DNA from: Janthinobacterium sp. LM6
Lineage (GTDB): Bacteria; Pseudomonadota; Gammaproteobacteria; Burkholderiales; Burkholderiaceae_D
Assembly: GCF_002002885.1 (NCBI RefSeq)
Contig: NZ_CP019510.1
Span: forward strand, 5,022,001-5,086,000
Direction of reading: 5' to 3'
DNA: 64,000 bases
A program made the translations under genes and the position numbers. The notes under the pieces are model-generated. The model saw only the letters and a list, made by a program, of their open reading frames with translations, ran no database searches and had not been told where the DNA came from. This document shows, in pieces, positions 6,822 to 15,562 of the stretch; position 1 is the first letter of the stretch; every line of letters starts with the position of its first letter.

Positions 6822-9800
6822 TCAGGGTTGGTCGAGTGCCGCTTGCAACTCCGTCAAATCATAGGGCTTGCGCAAGACGCTGGCGGAAAAGCCCAGCTCG
6901 TCCATCGATTCCTTGCCATAGCCGGTGGAAAAGATGATGCGCATGTCCGGTTTATCGCGCAGCACCATGCGTGCCAGCGCGATGCCGGACATGCCGGGCA
7001 GGCTGACATCCGTAAACAGGATATCGAAGTCTTGCTCGTTGAGCAACTCCCACGCCGCCTCGCCATCGGACACGCCGCTGACCGTGTGGCCCAGCATGCC
7101 CACCAGCTCGCACACCATCAGCTGGGAATCGAGATTGTCTTCCACCACGAGTATCTTCATCGAAGTCGGCATGTCCCCCTGCGGTACCAACGCATGGCCC
7201 GTCAAGTCCAGCCCCGGCGTGCCGCCTCCCAGCACGCCGGCCGCCGTGCTGCCGCTTGCCAGCGTGCCGGCCACGGGCGCGCCGGACCGTTCGAACTGGC
7301 GCGCGCGCATTTGCTGCTGGCGGTTGGCCAGCACATGGCGCAGCTTGCGCGCCAGCTCTTCGCGCCGGTATGGCTTGCTGAGCAATTCCACCCCCGCATC
7401 GAGCCTGCCCTCGTGCACGATGACATCCTGCGCGTAGCCCGAGGTAAACAAGACGGCGATATCGGGCTGCAACTCGCGCGCCTGACGCGCCATCTCCGTG
7501 CTGCTGACGGGACCGGGCATGATCACGTCCGTAAACAGCACATCGATTTGCGCACCGCTGTGCAGCACGGCCAGCGCGCTTTCGCCATCCTCTGCCTTGA
7601 GCACCTTGTAACCGAGCGCGCCCAGCATGTCGACCACGGTGGTGCGCACGCCCACGTCGTCTTCCACCACCAGCACGGTTTCCGTGCCGCCCGTGACGAC
7701 GCCGCTCAACTCCAGTTCCTCGTCCGCTTCGGCCATCAGGGAACGGGGCAAATAGATTTTGACTCCCGTGCCCACGCCAGGTTCACTGTAGATGCGGATA
7801 TGGCCGCGGCTTTGCGTGACGAAGCCGTACGCCATCGACAAGCCCAGGCCCGTGCCCGCGCCTTCCGGCTTGGTCGTGAAGAACGGCTCGAAGGCGCGCT
7901 GCAGCACAGGCCCGCTCATGCCGCGGCCCGTATCGGTCACCGACAGCATCACGTACTGGCCTGCCGGCACGTCGACCAGGTTGTGCACATACTGTTCGTC
8001 GAGCACGACGTTGCCCAGTTCGATGGTCAGCTTGCCCACGCCATCCATGGCGTCGCGCGCATTGATGGCCAGGTTGAGGATGACGTTCTCGATCTGGCTG
8101 CGGTCGACCAGGGTATTCCACAGTCCGCCGCCGCCCACCAGCACGATATCGATCGCTTCGCCCAGGGCGCGCCGCAGCAGCGCATCCATGTTGCGCACCA
8201 CGCGCGTCAAGTCGGCCACCACAGGTTGCAACGGCTGGCGCCGCGCAAACGCCAGCAGGTGCGACGACAGCTTGGCGCCCCGCTCGACGGCGGCAATCGC
8301 CGTGTCCAGCCGCTGGCGCATGAGGCCATCCGTGCCCGCCAGGTGCTGCAGCAAATGCAAATTGCCGGAAATGATTTGCAGCACATTGTTGAAGTCGTGC
8401 GCGATGCCGCCCGTCAACTGGCCCACGGCTTCCATCTTTTGCGCCTGGCGCAAGGCGTCTTCGGCCTTGGTGCGCTCATTGACTTCCTGTTCGACCCGGT
8501 GTTCCAGCGTTTCGTTCAATTCATGCAGCGCTTTTTCCACGCGGCGCCGGTCCGTGATGTCCGTCTTGACGGCGATCAAGGAACGCGTATGACCCTGCTC
8601 ATCGACCAGGCGGCTGACATTGCTCGACACCCACACCTGCGAGCCATCGGGCTTCAGGTAGCGCTTTTCCAGCGAAAACGACTCGCCCGTTTCCACCAGG
8701 CGCCGGAACAGCACGCCGTTGCCGGGCACGTCCGCCGGATGCATGATGTCGTTCATGTTCAGGCTCAGCAGTTCTTCGGCGGAACGGCCCAGCATGCGGC
8801 ACAGGGCGCCGTTGACACGCTGGAAACGGCCATCGAGGCCCAGCTCGGACAAGCCCACGGACGCCTGGCCGAAAATGGCCGCCATGCGCTCCTGGCTGGC
8901 GTTGAGTTCATCCTCGATCTGGCGCCGCTCCGTCACGTCGAACGACACGCCCACGTAGCGGCGCTGGCCCGGCACGCGGCCGGCCACCACCTCGCCCTGG
9001 CGCGCGATCCAGCGCAGCGCGCCATCGGCGGGACGGCGGATGCGGTATTCCACGTATTCGAGGGGATTGGGCGCCAGATCCAGCTTGCTGGGTCCGACCT
9101 TTTGCTGGTCCCGCGCATCGACCAGGCTCACCAGCAGGCGTTCCGTCACTTCCGTCTCGTCGGCAATGCCCCACAGGCGGCGGAAGGTAGGCGACACCAG
9201 CATCGCGCCCGTCTCGGGGAACCATTCGAAGGTGCCGATGCCGCCCGCCTGCTGGGCCAGGCGCAGCCGCTCCTCGCCTTCCATGCGCTCGGTGACGTCG
9301 ATGCCTTCGACGAGGATGCCCGTGACCGCGCCCTCATCATCCTTGATGGGCTGGTAGACGAAATCGATGTGGCGCTGGCCCGTCTGGCCATCCGCCGTCT
9401 GCAAATCCACTTTGACCTGGCGCCCCTCGTAAGGTTCGCCCGTGCGGTAGACCTGGTCGAGCAGCGCGATGAAACCTTGCGCCTTGACTTCGGGCAAGGC
9501 CACTTCGACTGTCTTGCCCAGCAGCTCAAGTTCGGGGCGTCCCACCAGGCGCAAATAATGTTCATTCGCCAATTCGAACACGTGCTGCGGCCCGCGCAGC
9601 ATGGCCATGAAGCTGGGCGCCTGCTGGAACAGGGCGCGCAGCAGCGCGCGTTCCTCGCCCAGGCGGCGGTTGGCCGCGCGCACGGCCTCGCTCTCGGCTT
9701 GCAAGGTGGTATTGAGTTCGCCCAGTTCGGCCGTGGCCAGCTTCAGCTGGCGCCCCTCCTCCATGCGCGCCGTCAATTCCAGCGCCGTGCACAGCACGCC

Positions 9801-10226
9801 ATCGACCTGGCCGCCGGCGCCATGCACGGGCGTGTAAAACAGGTCGAAACAGACATCCGCGCGCTGTCCGCCGCGCAACAGCGGCAGGCAGCACTCGCGG
9901 TGCACCTGCGTCTCGCCGCGCAATCCCGCGTCGAGGATGCGCGCGTTCCAGTCCCAGATTTCGGGCCAGACGGCCGGTACCGTACCGCCCAGCGCCGCCG
10001 GATGGCGCGCCCCGGCGATCTGGATGTAGTCGTCGTTGTAAATCATCACATGCTGCGGGCCCCACATCAGCACCATCGCCATCGGCGAATTGAGGACGAT
10101 GTCGACGCTGGTGCGCAAATGGGCGGGCCAGCCATCGAGGGCACCCAGGCTGGTGGCGGACCAGTCGCGCTGGCGCACCAGCTCGCCCATGCTGCCGCCG
10201 CCGCGCGGCCAGGCTGGCGCGCTCAT
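6822..10226 (-). CDS. Multi-PAS hybrid sensor histidine kinase with two receiver domains
   Basis: 1134 residues from the ATG at 10226, which overlaps the TGA of the upstream gene (ATGA); an in-frame ATG at 10259 is less likely. Order: an N-terminal GAF/PAS-like sensor (about 1-155), a coiled coil, three PAS/PAC domains (about 195-315, 325-435, 445-560) ending in DVTER or DITDR, a second coiled coil, then HisKA with GGIAHDFNN (His610). The ATPase has N box NLAINARDAMD, DTGRGMS and GTGLGLS. Receiver 1 (about 850-965) has Asp900 and receiver 2 (about 1023-1132) has Asp1073. No membrane segment, so it is a cytoplasmic sensor. Translationally coupled to the receiver-kinase and downstream of cheR/cheB. 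The stimulus is unknown. Confidence 0.92.
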   Translation of the reverse strand: MSAPAWPRGGGSMGELVRQRDWSATSLGALDGWPAHLRTSVDIVLNSPMAMVLMWGPQHVMIYNDDYIQIAGARHPAALGGTVPAVWPEIWDWNARILDAGLRGETQVHRECCLPLLRGGQRADVCFDLFYTPVHGAGGQVDGVLCTALELTARMEEGRQLKLATAELGELNTTLQAESEAVRAANRRLGEERALLRALFQQAPSFMAMLRGPQHVFELANEHYLRLVGRPELELLGKTVEVALPEVKAQGFIALLDQVYRTGEPYEGRQVKVDLQTADGQTGQRHIDFVYQPIKDDEGAVTGILVEGIDVTERMEGEERLRLAQQAGGIGTFEWFPETGAMLVSPTFRRLWGIADETEVTERLLVSLVDARDQQKVGPSKLDLAPNPLEYVEYRIRRPADGALRWIARQGEVVAGRVPGQRRYVGVSFDVTERRQIEDELNASQERMAAIFGQASVGLSELGLDGRFQRVNGALCRMLGRSAEELLSLNMNDIMHPADVPGNGVLFRRLVETGESFSLEKRYLKPDGSQVWVSSNVSRLVDEQGHTRSLIAVKTDITDRRRVEKALHELNETLEHRVEQEVNERTKAEDALRQAQKMEAVGQLTGGIAHDFNNVLQIISGNLHLLQHLAGTDGLMRQRLDTAIAAVERGAKLSSHLLAFARRQPLQPVVADLTRVVRNMDALLRRALGEAIDIVLVGGGGLWNTLVDRSQIENVILNLAINARDAMDGVGKLTIELGNVVLDEQYVHNLVDVPAGQYVMLSVTDTGRGMSGPVLQRAFEPFFTTKPEGAGTGLGLSMAYGFVTQSRGHIRIYSEPGVGTGVKIYLPRSLMAEADEELELSGVVTGGTETVLVVEDDVGVRTTVVDMLGALGYKVLKAEDGESALAVLHSGAQIDVLFTDVIMPGPVSSTEMARQARELQPDIAVLFTSGYAQDVIVHEGRLDAGVELLSKPYRREELARKLRHVLANRQQQMRARQFERSGAPVAGTLASGSTAAGVLGGGTPGLDLTGHALVPQGDMPTSMKILVVEDNLDSQLMVCELVGMLGHTVSGVSDGEAAWELLNEQDFDILFTDVSLPGMSGIALARMVLRDKPDMRIIFSTGYGKESMDELGFSASVLRKPYDLTELQAALDQP

Positions 10227-11365
10227 GTGGCCAATCCCGCTTGCACGCGCACCTGGCACTGGCGCGGAATGCGCACCGTCGCCAGCGTGCCCTGCGCGTC
10301 CGTCGAACTGAGCTCGACCGTGCCGCCATGGGCCTTGACGAACATGTTCACCGTGTACAGGCCCAGCCCCAGGCCCTGCCCCGTCCTGCGCTTTTCGCCC
10401 GCCTGCTGGAACGGCTCGAACAGGGTCGGTAGCAAGGCGGCGGGAATGACGCCGCGATTGGCGATGCGCAATTCAATGCTGTCGGCGTCGCGTCCGTCCA
10501 GGGCCAATTGCACCGGCGCGCCCGCCTCGCCATGCGTGAGGGCGTTGCATAGCAGATTCGAGATGACTTGCGACAACAAGCCCGCGTCGCATTGCCCGTG
10601 CAGCTCGCCCACGCTGCTGATCTCGACCAGCGGGGCCTGGCCCGCCGTCTCGAACTCGTCGACGATGGCGCGCGCCAGCGCCAGGTAGTCGTGCGTGCTG
10701 CTGCGCAACTCCATCGTGCCGGAACGGATGCGCGCCAGGTCCAGCAACTGGTCGACCATGCGCGCCATGCGCTTGGCGCTGCTTTCGATGCGCTGCGCCG
10801 TGACGATCACCTTCGGGTGGTCGCTCATCATCGGCAACAGCATGGCGCCGTTCATCACCACCGACAGGGGCGTGCGCAAGTCGTGGCCCAGCACGGCCGT
10901 GAACAGTTCATTCAGGTGCAGCGCATGCTTGAGCTCGTCGAGTTGGGCCGACAATTCGCGTTTCTGCTGGTACAGCTGGACCAGCACGGCCACCTTGCTT
11001 TGCAAGGCTTTCACGTCGATGGGCTTGTACAGGAAATCGACGGCACCCGCCTCGTAGCCACGGAAACTGTAGCTCGGTTCGCGCGACGCGGCCGTGAGAA
11101 AAATCAAGGGAATGCTGCGCGTGCGTTCGCTGCCGCGTATCAGCTCGGCCAGCTCGAAACCGTCCATCTGCGGCATTTGCACGTCGATCAGGGCCAGCGC
11201 CACGTCATGCGTCAACAGCAATTCCAGCGCCTCGGCGCCCGAGCTGGCCTTCAGGATGACAATACCGGGCCGCGCCAGCACGGCTTCGGCGGCGACCAGG
11301 TTTTGCGCGATGTCGTCAACGACGAGGATATGGATAGGGGCGGTCACGGAATCATCTTCAGGCAT
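10223..11365 (-). CDS. Receiver-histidine kinase hybrid (response regulator domain N-terminal)
   Basis: 380 residues. Receiver domain at 10-125 with acidic pocket VVDD and phospho-acceptor Asp61 (ALIDVQMPQMDG), Thr/Ala switch LTAASR and conserved Lys in YKPID. A short coiled coil leads to HisKA with LGHDLRTPL (His161) and an ATPase domain with NLLCNALTHG and GQGLGLGLYTVN. No membrane segment. Kinases of this REC-first form usually receive phosphate from a partner hybrid kinase; the gene encoding such a partner overlaps its 3' end by four bases. Genes for CheB and CheR lie just upstream. No DNA-binding output is visible, so signalling probably ends in protein interaction or a distant regulator. 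Confidence 0.92.
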   Translation of the reverse strand: MPEDDSVTAPIHILVVDDIAQNLVAAEAVLARPGIVILKASSGAEALELLLTHDVALALIDVQMPQMDGFELAELIRGSERTRSIPLIFLTAASREPSYSFRGYEAGAVDFLYKPIDVKALQSKVAVLVQLYQQKRELSAQLDELKHALHLNELFTAVLGHDLRTPLSVVMNGAMLLPMMSDHPKVIVTAQRIESSAKRMARMVDQLLDLARIRSGTMELRSSTHDYLALARAIVDEFETAGQAPLVEISSVGELHGQCDAGLLSQVISNLLCNALTHGEAGAPVQLALDGRDADSIELRIANRGVIPAALLPTLFEPFQQAGEKRRTGQGLGLGLYTVNMFVKAHGGTVELSSTDAQGTLATVRIPRQCQVRVQAGLAT

Positions 11366-11453
11366 CGCAACGGCAAGATGCCATCGTGTTTCGATATGGA
11401 CATAAACATTGTTTCAATTCTCACATATATTACACGCACTACACCATTCCCAT

Positions 11454-12062
11454 TCACTTGTGTTCACCATCGCCGAGCAAGGCCAGGCTGGCAGCCATCT
11501 GCGGCAAATCGAGCACGCGGTCGGCGCCGGCCCGCTTGAGCGCGGCGGCCGGCATGATGCCACAACTGGCCCGCTGTGGGTCTTGCACCCAGGCACTACC
11601 GCCCAGCTGCCGCACGCGCGCCAGGCCCGCCGCGCCGTCGGCCGAGGCGCCCGTCAGGATGATAGCCAGCATGGCGCGCCGGTAGGCGTACGCAGCGGTT
11701 TCCAGCAGAACATCGATGGACGGGCGCGAAAAATACACGGGCGCTTCCTGCGACAGGGAAAAACAGCCATCGGGCTCGACTTGCAAATGGTAATCGGGCG
11801 GCGCGAAATACACGGTGCCCGCTTGCAGCGGTTCCTTGTCCTGCGCTTCGCGCAAGGGCAGCTGGCAACGTTCCGCATACAGCTGCGGCAACTGGCTCGA
11901 ACGGCCCGGCGCCAGGTGCAGCACCACCACCACGGCCGCGCGGCAGGTGGCGGGCAAGGCGCGCAGCACGATGCCCAGCGCTTCCACGCCGCCGGCCGAG
12001 GCGCCGATGGCGATCAGGCGCAGGCCAGGTGGCGGCGGCGCGACGTCGCAGGTCGGCAACAT
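11454..12062 (-). CDS. cheB: CheB-type protein-glutamate methylesterase without receiver domain
   Basis: Starting at the ATG at 12062 gives 202 residues; a GTG at 12071 is an alternative. The fold is the CheB catalytic domain alone, with the serine-histidine-aspartate triad in IGASAGG (Ser22), VVLHLAPG (His49) and LTGASADGAAG (Asp142). CheB removes methyl groups from glutamates of chemoreceptors. The usual N-terminal receiver domain is missing, so activity would not be controlled by direct phosphorylation. It starts next to the cheR stop and precedes the receiver-kinase gene. The pair probably tunes an unusual receptor or the hybrid kinase itself, since no chemoreceptor gene is in the window. 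Confidence 0.9.
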   Translation of the reverse strand: MLPTCDVAPPPPGLRLIAIGASAGGVEALGIVLRALPATCRAAVVVVLHLAPGRSSQLPQLYAERCQLPLREAQDKEPLQAGTVYFAPPDYHLQVEPDGCFSLSQEAPVYFSRPSIDVLLETAAYAYRRAMLAIILTGASADGAAGLARVRQLGGSAWVQDPQRASCGIMPAAALKRAGADRVLDLPQMAASLALLGDGEHK

Positions 12063-12063
12063 G

Positions 12064-12897
12064 TCAGGCACGCTGGAAGATGCGCTCAGCCGGGCTCAGC
12101 TCGTTGAAGCTGGCCGCATGGCGGCTGAAATGCAGGCTTTCCTTCATGCCCAGGCCCAGGAAGCCCCGGTTCACCAGCGCTTCGTGGAACAGGCCCAGGC
12201 TGCGGTCCTGCAAGTCTTTATTGAAGTAAATCATGACGTTACGGCAGGAAACCATGTGCACCTCCGAAAACACGCTGTCCGTCGCCAGGCTGTGGTCGGC
12301 GAAGACGAACTGGCGCCGCAAGCGCCGCTCAAAGATGGCGCCCTTGTAGGCGGCCGTGTAATAGTCGGACAGCGAACGCTTGCCGCCCGCCAACTGGTAA
12401 TTCTCGCTGAACTGGGCGATGCGCTCGATCGGATAGATGCCCGCTTCGGCGGCGGCCAGCGCTTCCACGTTGATGTCGGTCGCGTAAATCATGCTACGTT
12501 CAAGCAAGCCTTCTTCTTCCAGCAAGATGGCCAGCGACCACACCTCTTCGCCGCTGCTGCAGCCGGCCACCCAGATCTTGATCGAGGGATAGGTATGCAG
12601 GATGGGCACGACTTTTTCGCGCAAGGCGCGGAAATACGCGGGATCGCGGAACATCTCGCTCACTTGCACCGTGAAAAACTGCAGCATCTGCGCGAACATG
12701 GCCGGCTCGTGCAAGATGCGGTCCTGCAACTGCGACAGGCTGGCGCAGCCGAAGCGCTCCATGGCCTGGCGCATGCGCCGGCGCAGCGACGCCACCGAAT
12801 AATCGCGGAAATCGTGCTGATATCTCAACAAGATTCCCTCTAGCAACAATTTCAGTTCTATATCGAAAATATCGTCATCTAACAACATCCACCTCAT
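12064..12897 (-). CDS. cheR: CheR-type protein-glutamate O-methyltransferase
   Basis: 277 residues, the normal CheR size. The N-terminal helical domain (LLLRYQHDFRDYSVASLRRRM type sequence, about residues 15-85) is followed by the SAM-binding domain: FFTVQVSEMFRDPAYF, VWVAGCSSGEEVWSLAI (glycine-rich SAM loop), YATDINVEAL and SCRNVMIYFNKDLQ. The enzyme adds methyl groups to receptor glutamates using S-adenosylmethionine. It is the first gene of the cheR-cheB-kinase-kinase cluster on the minus strand. There is no receptor, CheW, CheA or CheY nearby, so it is not a classical chemotaxis operon. Confidence 0.93.
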   Translation of the reverse strand: MRWMLLDDDIFDIELKLLLEGILLRYQHDFRDYSVASLRRRMRQAMERFGCASLSQLQDRILHEPAMFAQMLQFFTVQVSEMFRDPAYFRALREKVVPILHTYPSIKIWVAGCSSGEEVWSLAILLEEEGLLERSMIYATDINVEALAAAEAGIYPIERIAQFSENYQLAGGKRSLSDYYTAAYKGAIFERRLRRQFVFADHSLATDSVFSEVHMVSCRNVMIYFNKDLQDRSLGLFHEALVNRGFLGLGMKESLHFSRHAASFNELSPAERIFQRA

Positions 12898-12969
12898 CGG
12901 ATACCTGACCGTTGAACACAGTGCAACTTACCAAATGCTAGCAGATCGCCGGCGATTATCCCGCAAGGA

Positions 12970-13011
12970 AAGTGCCAGTTAGGTACGCTGGCGTACACTG
13001 CGCCATCTTTT
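12970..13011. repeat. Palindrome with GTACGC core directly after the aldo/keto reductase stop
   Basis: GTACGC (12983-12988) and GCGTAC (12991-12996) form a perfect hairpin with a two-base loop, flanked by a looser outer match (AAAG-type arms). It lies immediately downstream of the minus-strand stop codon at 13012-13014. It resembles in plan the larger palindromes at 20506-20607 and 59292-59411. Confidence 0.5.
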
Positions 13012-14004
13012 TCAGGCATCCACGCCCTTCATGCCTTCCTCCGTGTAACGCGCGCCCGCCGCCATGCCCATAGGAAAGGCGGCATTCATCGCCGCCAGTT
13101 CCGCGCCGTCCAGCCGCACGGCCAGCGCGCCCAGGTTGTCGTGCAAATACGCGATGCGCTTGGTGCCGGGAATGGGGATGATGTCGTCGCCTTGCGCCAG
13201 CAGCCAGGCCAGCGCCAGCTGGGCCGGCGTGCAGCCTTTTGCATGCGCGAGGTCCCGGACCTGCGCGACGATGGCCTGGTTGCGCGCCAGGTTGTCGGAT
13301 GAAAAACGGGGATTGAACTGGCGAAAATCCCCCGCGTCGAGGCTGGCCGCATCGGCAATGGCGCCCGTCAGGAAACCGCGCCCCAGCGGGCTGTAGGCAA
13401 AGAAACTGGCGCCCACGTCGCGGCAGGCGGCCAGCACGCCCTGCTCCGGTTCGCGCGTCCACAGCGAGTACTCGCTCTGGACGGCCGCCACGGGGCAAAG
13501 CGCCGCCGCGCGCCGCAAGGTAGCCGCGCTCACTTCGCACAGGCCCACGGCGCGGATCTTGCCCTCTTGCCGCAGCTGCGCCAGCGCCCCCATCGACTCT
13601 TCCAGCGGCGTCTCCAGGTTCAGGCGGTGCAGATAAAACAGGTCGATGGCGTCCACGCCCAGGCGCGCCAGCGACGCCTCGCACGCCTGGCGGATGGTGG
13701 CGGGTGCATTGTCGACGCGGCGCGCATAGCTGCCCGGCTCGCGCGCCAGGCCGCACTTGGTGGCGGCCAGCGCCTGGCCGCGATGGCCTTGTAAAAAACG
13801 TCCCAGCAATTGCTCGTTGTGGCCGAAGCCGTAGGCGTCGGCCGTGTCGAACAGGGTCACGCCCGCCGCCAGCGCCGCTTCCAGGGTGGCCAGCGATTGC
13901 GCCTCGTCCGTGGCGCCATAGAATTCCGACATGCCCATGCAGCCCAGGCCCAATGCCGAGCTGGTCAAGCCGCTATGGCCGATGCGTCGTTGTTGCAGTT
14001 GCAT
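13012..14004 (-). CDS. Aldo/keto reductase
   Basis: 330 residues from the ATG at 14004, preceded by GAGGGAG; an upstream start at 14019 lacks a site. TIM-barrel AKR signatures: LGLGCMGMSEFYG, the catalytic Asp/Tyr region in LFDTADAYGFGHNEQLLGR, the Lys in ATKCG, the His in LFYLHRLN, and the C-terminal NADPH loop IPIPGTKRIAYLHDNLGA. Similar proteins reduce aldehydes or ketones with NADPH; the substrate cannot be deduced. Divergent from a LysR regulator gene 85 bases away, which probably controls it. Confidence 0.92.
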   Translation of the reverse strand: MQLQQRRIGHSGLTSSALGLGCMGMSEFYGATDEAQSLATLEAALAAGVTLFDTADAYGFGHNEQLLGRFLQGHRGQALAATKCGLAREPGSYARRVDNAPATIRQACEASLARLGVDAIDLFYLHRLNLETPLEESMGALAQLRQEGKIRAVGLCEVSAATLRRAAALCPVAAVQSEYSLWTREPEQGVLAACRDVGASFFAYSPLGRGFLTGAIADAASLDAGDFRQFNPRFSSDNLARNQAIVAQVRDLAHAKGCTPAQLALAWLLAQGDDIIPIPGTKRIAYLHDNLGALAVRLDGAELAAMNAAFPMGMAAGARYTEEGMKGVDA

Positions 14005-14076
14005 GTTGATCTCCCTCAAGTGTCAATGCGGCCAGTCTGCGCCGCGCCGGCCGGCAAGGGAATGCGCAATTTCGTG

Positions 14077-14091
14077 ATACCTTTCTGGTAT
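14077..14091. promoter_or_regulatory. Inverted repeat ATACC-N5-GGTAT overlapping the LysR start codon
   Basis: ATACC (14077-14081) and GGTAT (14087-14091) flank TTTCT; the second arm includes the first two bases of the LysR ATG (14090-14092). It fits the general LysR-box plan (T-N11-A with dyad symmetry) and sits between the divergent AKR and LysR genes. If the regulator binds here it would block its own translation start or promoter. Only two half sites are seen, so this is tentative. Confidence 0.4.
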
Positions 14092-14980
14092 GAGAGCCCT
14101 CGATACCCATGCATTGACCCTGTTTTGCGCCGTCGCCCGCTGCCTGAACTTCCGCCAGGCGGCCGAGCAATTGCACATGACCCAGCCGCCCCTGTCGCGC
14201 GCCATCAAGGCACTGGAAGACCGGCTGGGTGCGCGATTGTTCGAGCGCGACACGCAAGGCGTGGCCTTGACGCAGGCAGGGCATACCTTGCTGCCGCAGG
14301 CGCTGCACATCCTCGATTTACTTGATATTGCGCAAACGTCGCTGCGGCAAGACAGCGCGCCCGCGCGCCTGCGCCTGGGCTTGACCAGTTCCGTGGCGGC
14401 CGGCCTGTTCCGGCCCTTGCTGGCGACGCTGGAAGGGCAACTGGGCAGTATCCGCCTGGAACTGACGTCCGCTCCCTCGCCGCGCCTGGTGGCTGGCGTG
14501 CGCAAGGGCCAGCTCGATGCGGCCATGCTGGCCTTGCCCAGCGCCACCTTCGAACTGGCCGTGCAGCCGCTGGCGCGCCAGCCCATGATGCTGGCCCTGC
14601 CCGCCGGGCACCGGCTGGCGAAAAAGCGCAAGCTCAGCCTGTTTGACATCGCGGCAGAATCGATTTACTGGTTCGAACGGGCGCGCCAGCCCGCCTTCTT
14701 CGACCATTGCCAGCAGGTGTTTCGCCGGCATGGTTTCGCGCCCGTTTTCCTGCGCGAAGCGCCCGACCACCATGTGCTGCTCGGCGACGTGGCGGCCGGC
14801 AAGGGCATGGCCCTGCTGGCCGACTCGTTCCGCGCGCTGCGCCTGGCTGGCGTGGTTTATCGGCCATTGCTGGAGGGAGAGGAATTGGCGGCCGGCATCG
14901 GCCTGGCTTGGCGGGAAGAGCACGGCCATGCGGCCCTGCCCCTGCTGCGCCAGCTGGCGCAAGAACATTTGAAAGAGTGA
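14090..14980 (+). CDS. LysR family transcriptional regulator
   Basis: 296 residues. The winged helix-turn-helix is at about 5-65 (LTLFCAVARCLNFRQAAEQL, then TQPPLSRAIKALEDRLGARLFER), followed by an effector-binding domain (about 90-295) with RLRLGLTSSVAAGLFRPLL and PMMLALPAGHRLA. No Shine-Dalgarno is visible before the ATG, which lies inside an inverted repeat; the mRNA may be leaderless or the repeat may be an operator. It is divergent from the aldo/keto reductase gene, the usual target arrangement for this family. The effector is unknown. Confidence 0.92.
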   Translation: MRALDTHALTLFCAVARCLNFRQAAEQLHMTQPPLSRAIKALEDRLGARLFERDTQGVALTQAGHTLLPQALHILDLLDIAQTSLRQDSAPARLRLGLTSSVAAGLFRPLLATLEGQLGSIRLELTSAPSPRLVAGVRKGQLDAAMLALPSATFELAVQPLARQPMMLALPAGHRLAKKRKLSLFDIAAESIYWFERARQPAFFDHCQQVFRRHGFAPVFLREAPDHHVLLGDVAAGKGMALLADSFRALRLAGVVYRPLLEGEELAAGIGLAWREEHGHAALPLLRQLAQEHLKE

Positions 14981-15048
14981 AGGCCGCGCGCGGATACGCC
15001 AGACGCGCTACCATGGCGCCTTCCCCATTTTTCAGCGCCACCACGACC

Positions 15049-15558
15049 ATGACGTTTACCATCAGCGACGCCGCCTACGGCACCGACACCCCCGCCGCCA
15101 AGCACGCCATGTATGCGGACCTGCGTTCGCAGCTGCAAGGCTTGCTGGCCGGCGAGAGCGATTTCATCGCCAATACGGCCAACTTCAGTTCGCTGGTCTT
15201 CAATACGATGCCGGGCCTCAACTGGGCCGGCTTTTATTTCCTGAAAGGCGAGGAACTGGTGCTGGGACCGTTCCAGGGCAAGCCGGCCTGCATCCGCATC
15301 AAGAAGGGCCGCGGCGTATGCGGCACCACCGTGGTCGAAGGCAAGTCCATCGTCGTGCAGGATGTGCACGCGTTTCCCGGTCACATCGCCTGCGACGTCA
15401 ATTCCCGCTCGGAACTGGTGGTGCCCGTGTTTGCGCAGGGTCAAATCATCGGCGTGTTCGACCTCGACAGTCCCCAGGTCAGCCGCTTCGACGATGTCGA
15501 CGCACAGGGCGTCGAATCGCTGGTGCGCGTGCTGGAAGCGGCTATCGTCGCCGAGTAA
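15049..15558 (+). CDS. msrC: Free methionine-(R)-sulfoxide reductase (GAF domain)
   Basis: 169 residues from the ATG at 15049; a longer start at 15013 is possible. It is a single GAF domain of the fRMsr type: NWAGFYFLKGEELVLGPFQGKPAC, IKKGRGVCGT and HIACDVNSRSELVVPV. The three cysteines expected for catalysis and resolving are present (Cys81, Cys91, Cys115). The enzyme reduces free methionine-R-sulfoxide using thioredoxin and protects against oxidative damage. Gene on the plus strand 68 bases after the LysR regulator; the next gene is convergent, with only four bases between the stops. Confidence 0.9.
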   Translation: MTFTISDAAYGTDTPAAKHAMYADLRSQLQGLLAGESDFIANTANFSSLVFNTMPGLNWAGFYFLKGEELVLGPFQGKPACIRIKKGRGVCGTTVVEGKSIVVQDVHAFPGHIACDVNSRSELVVPVFAQGQIIGVFDLDSPQVSRFDDVDAQGVESLVRVLEAAIVAE

Positions 15559-15562
15559 TTAA

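Noticed and set aside
6522-10688. A plus-strand open frame of 1388 codons opposite the hybrid kinases
   Set aside because: It is an antisense shadow in GC-rich DNA: His/Gln/Arg/Ala-rich composition, no domain, and it crosses two well-supported minus-strand kinase genes.
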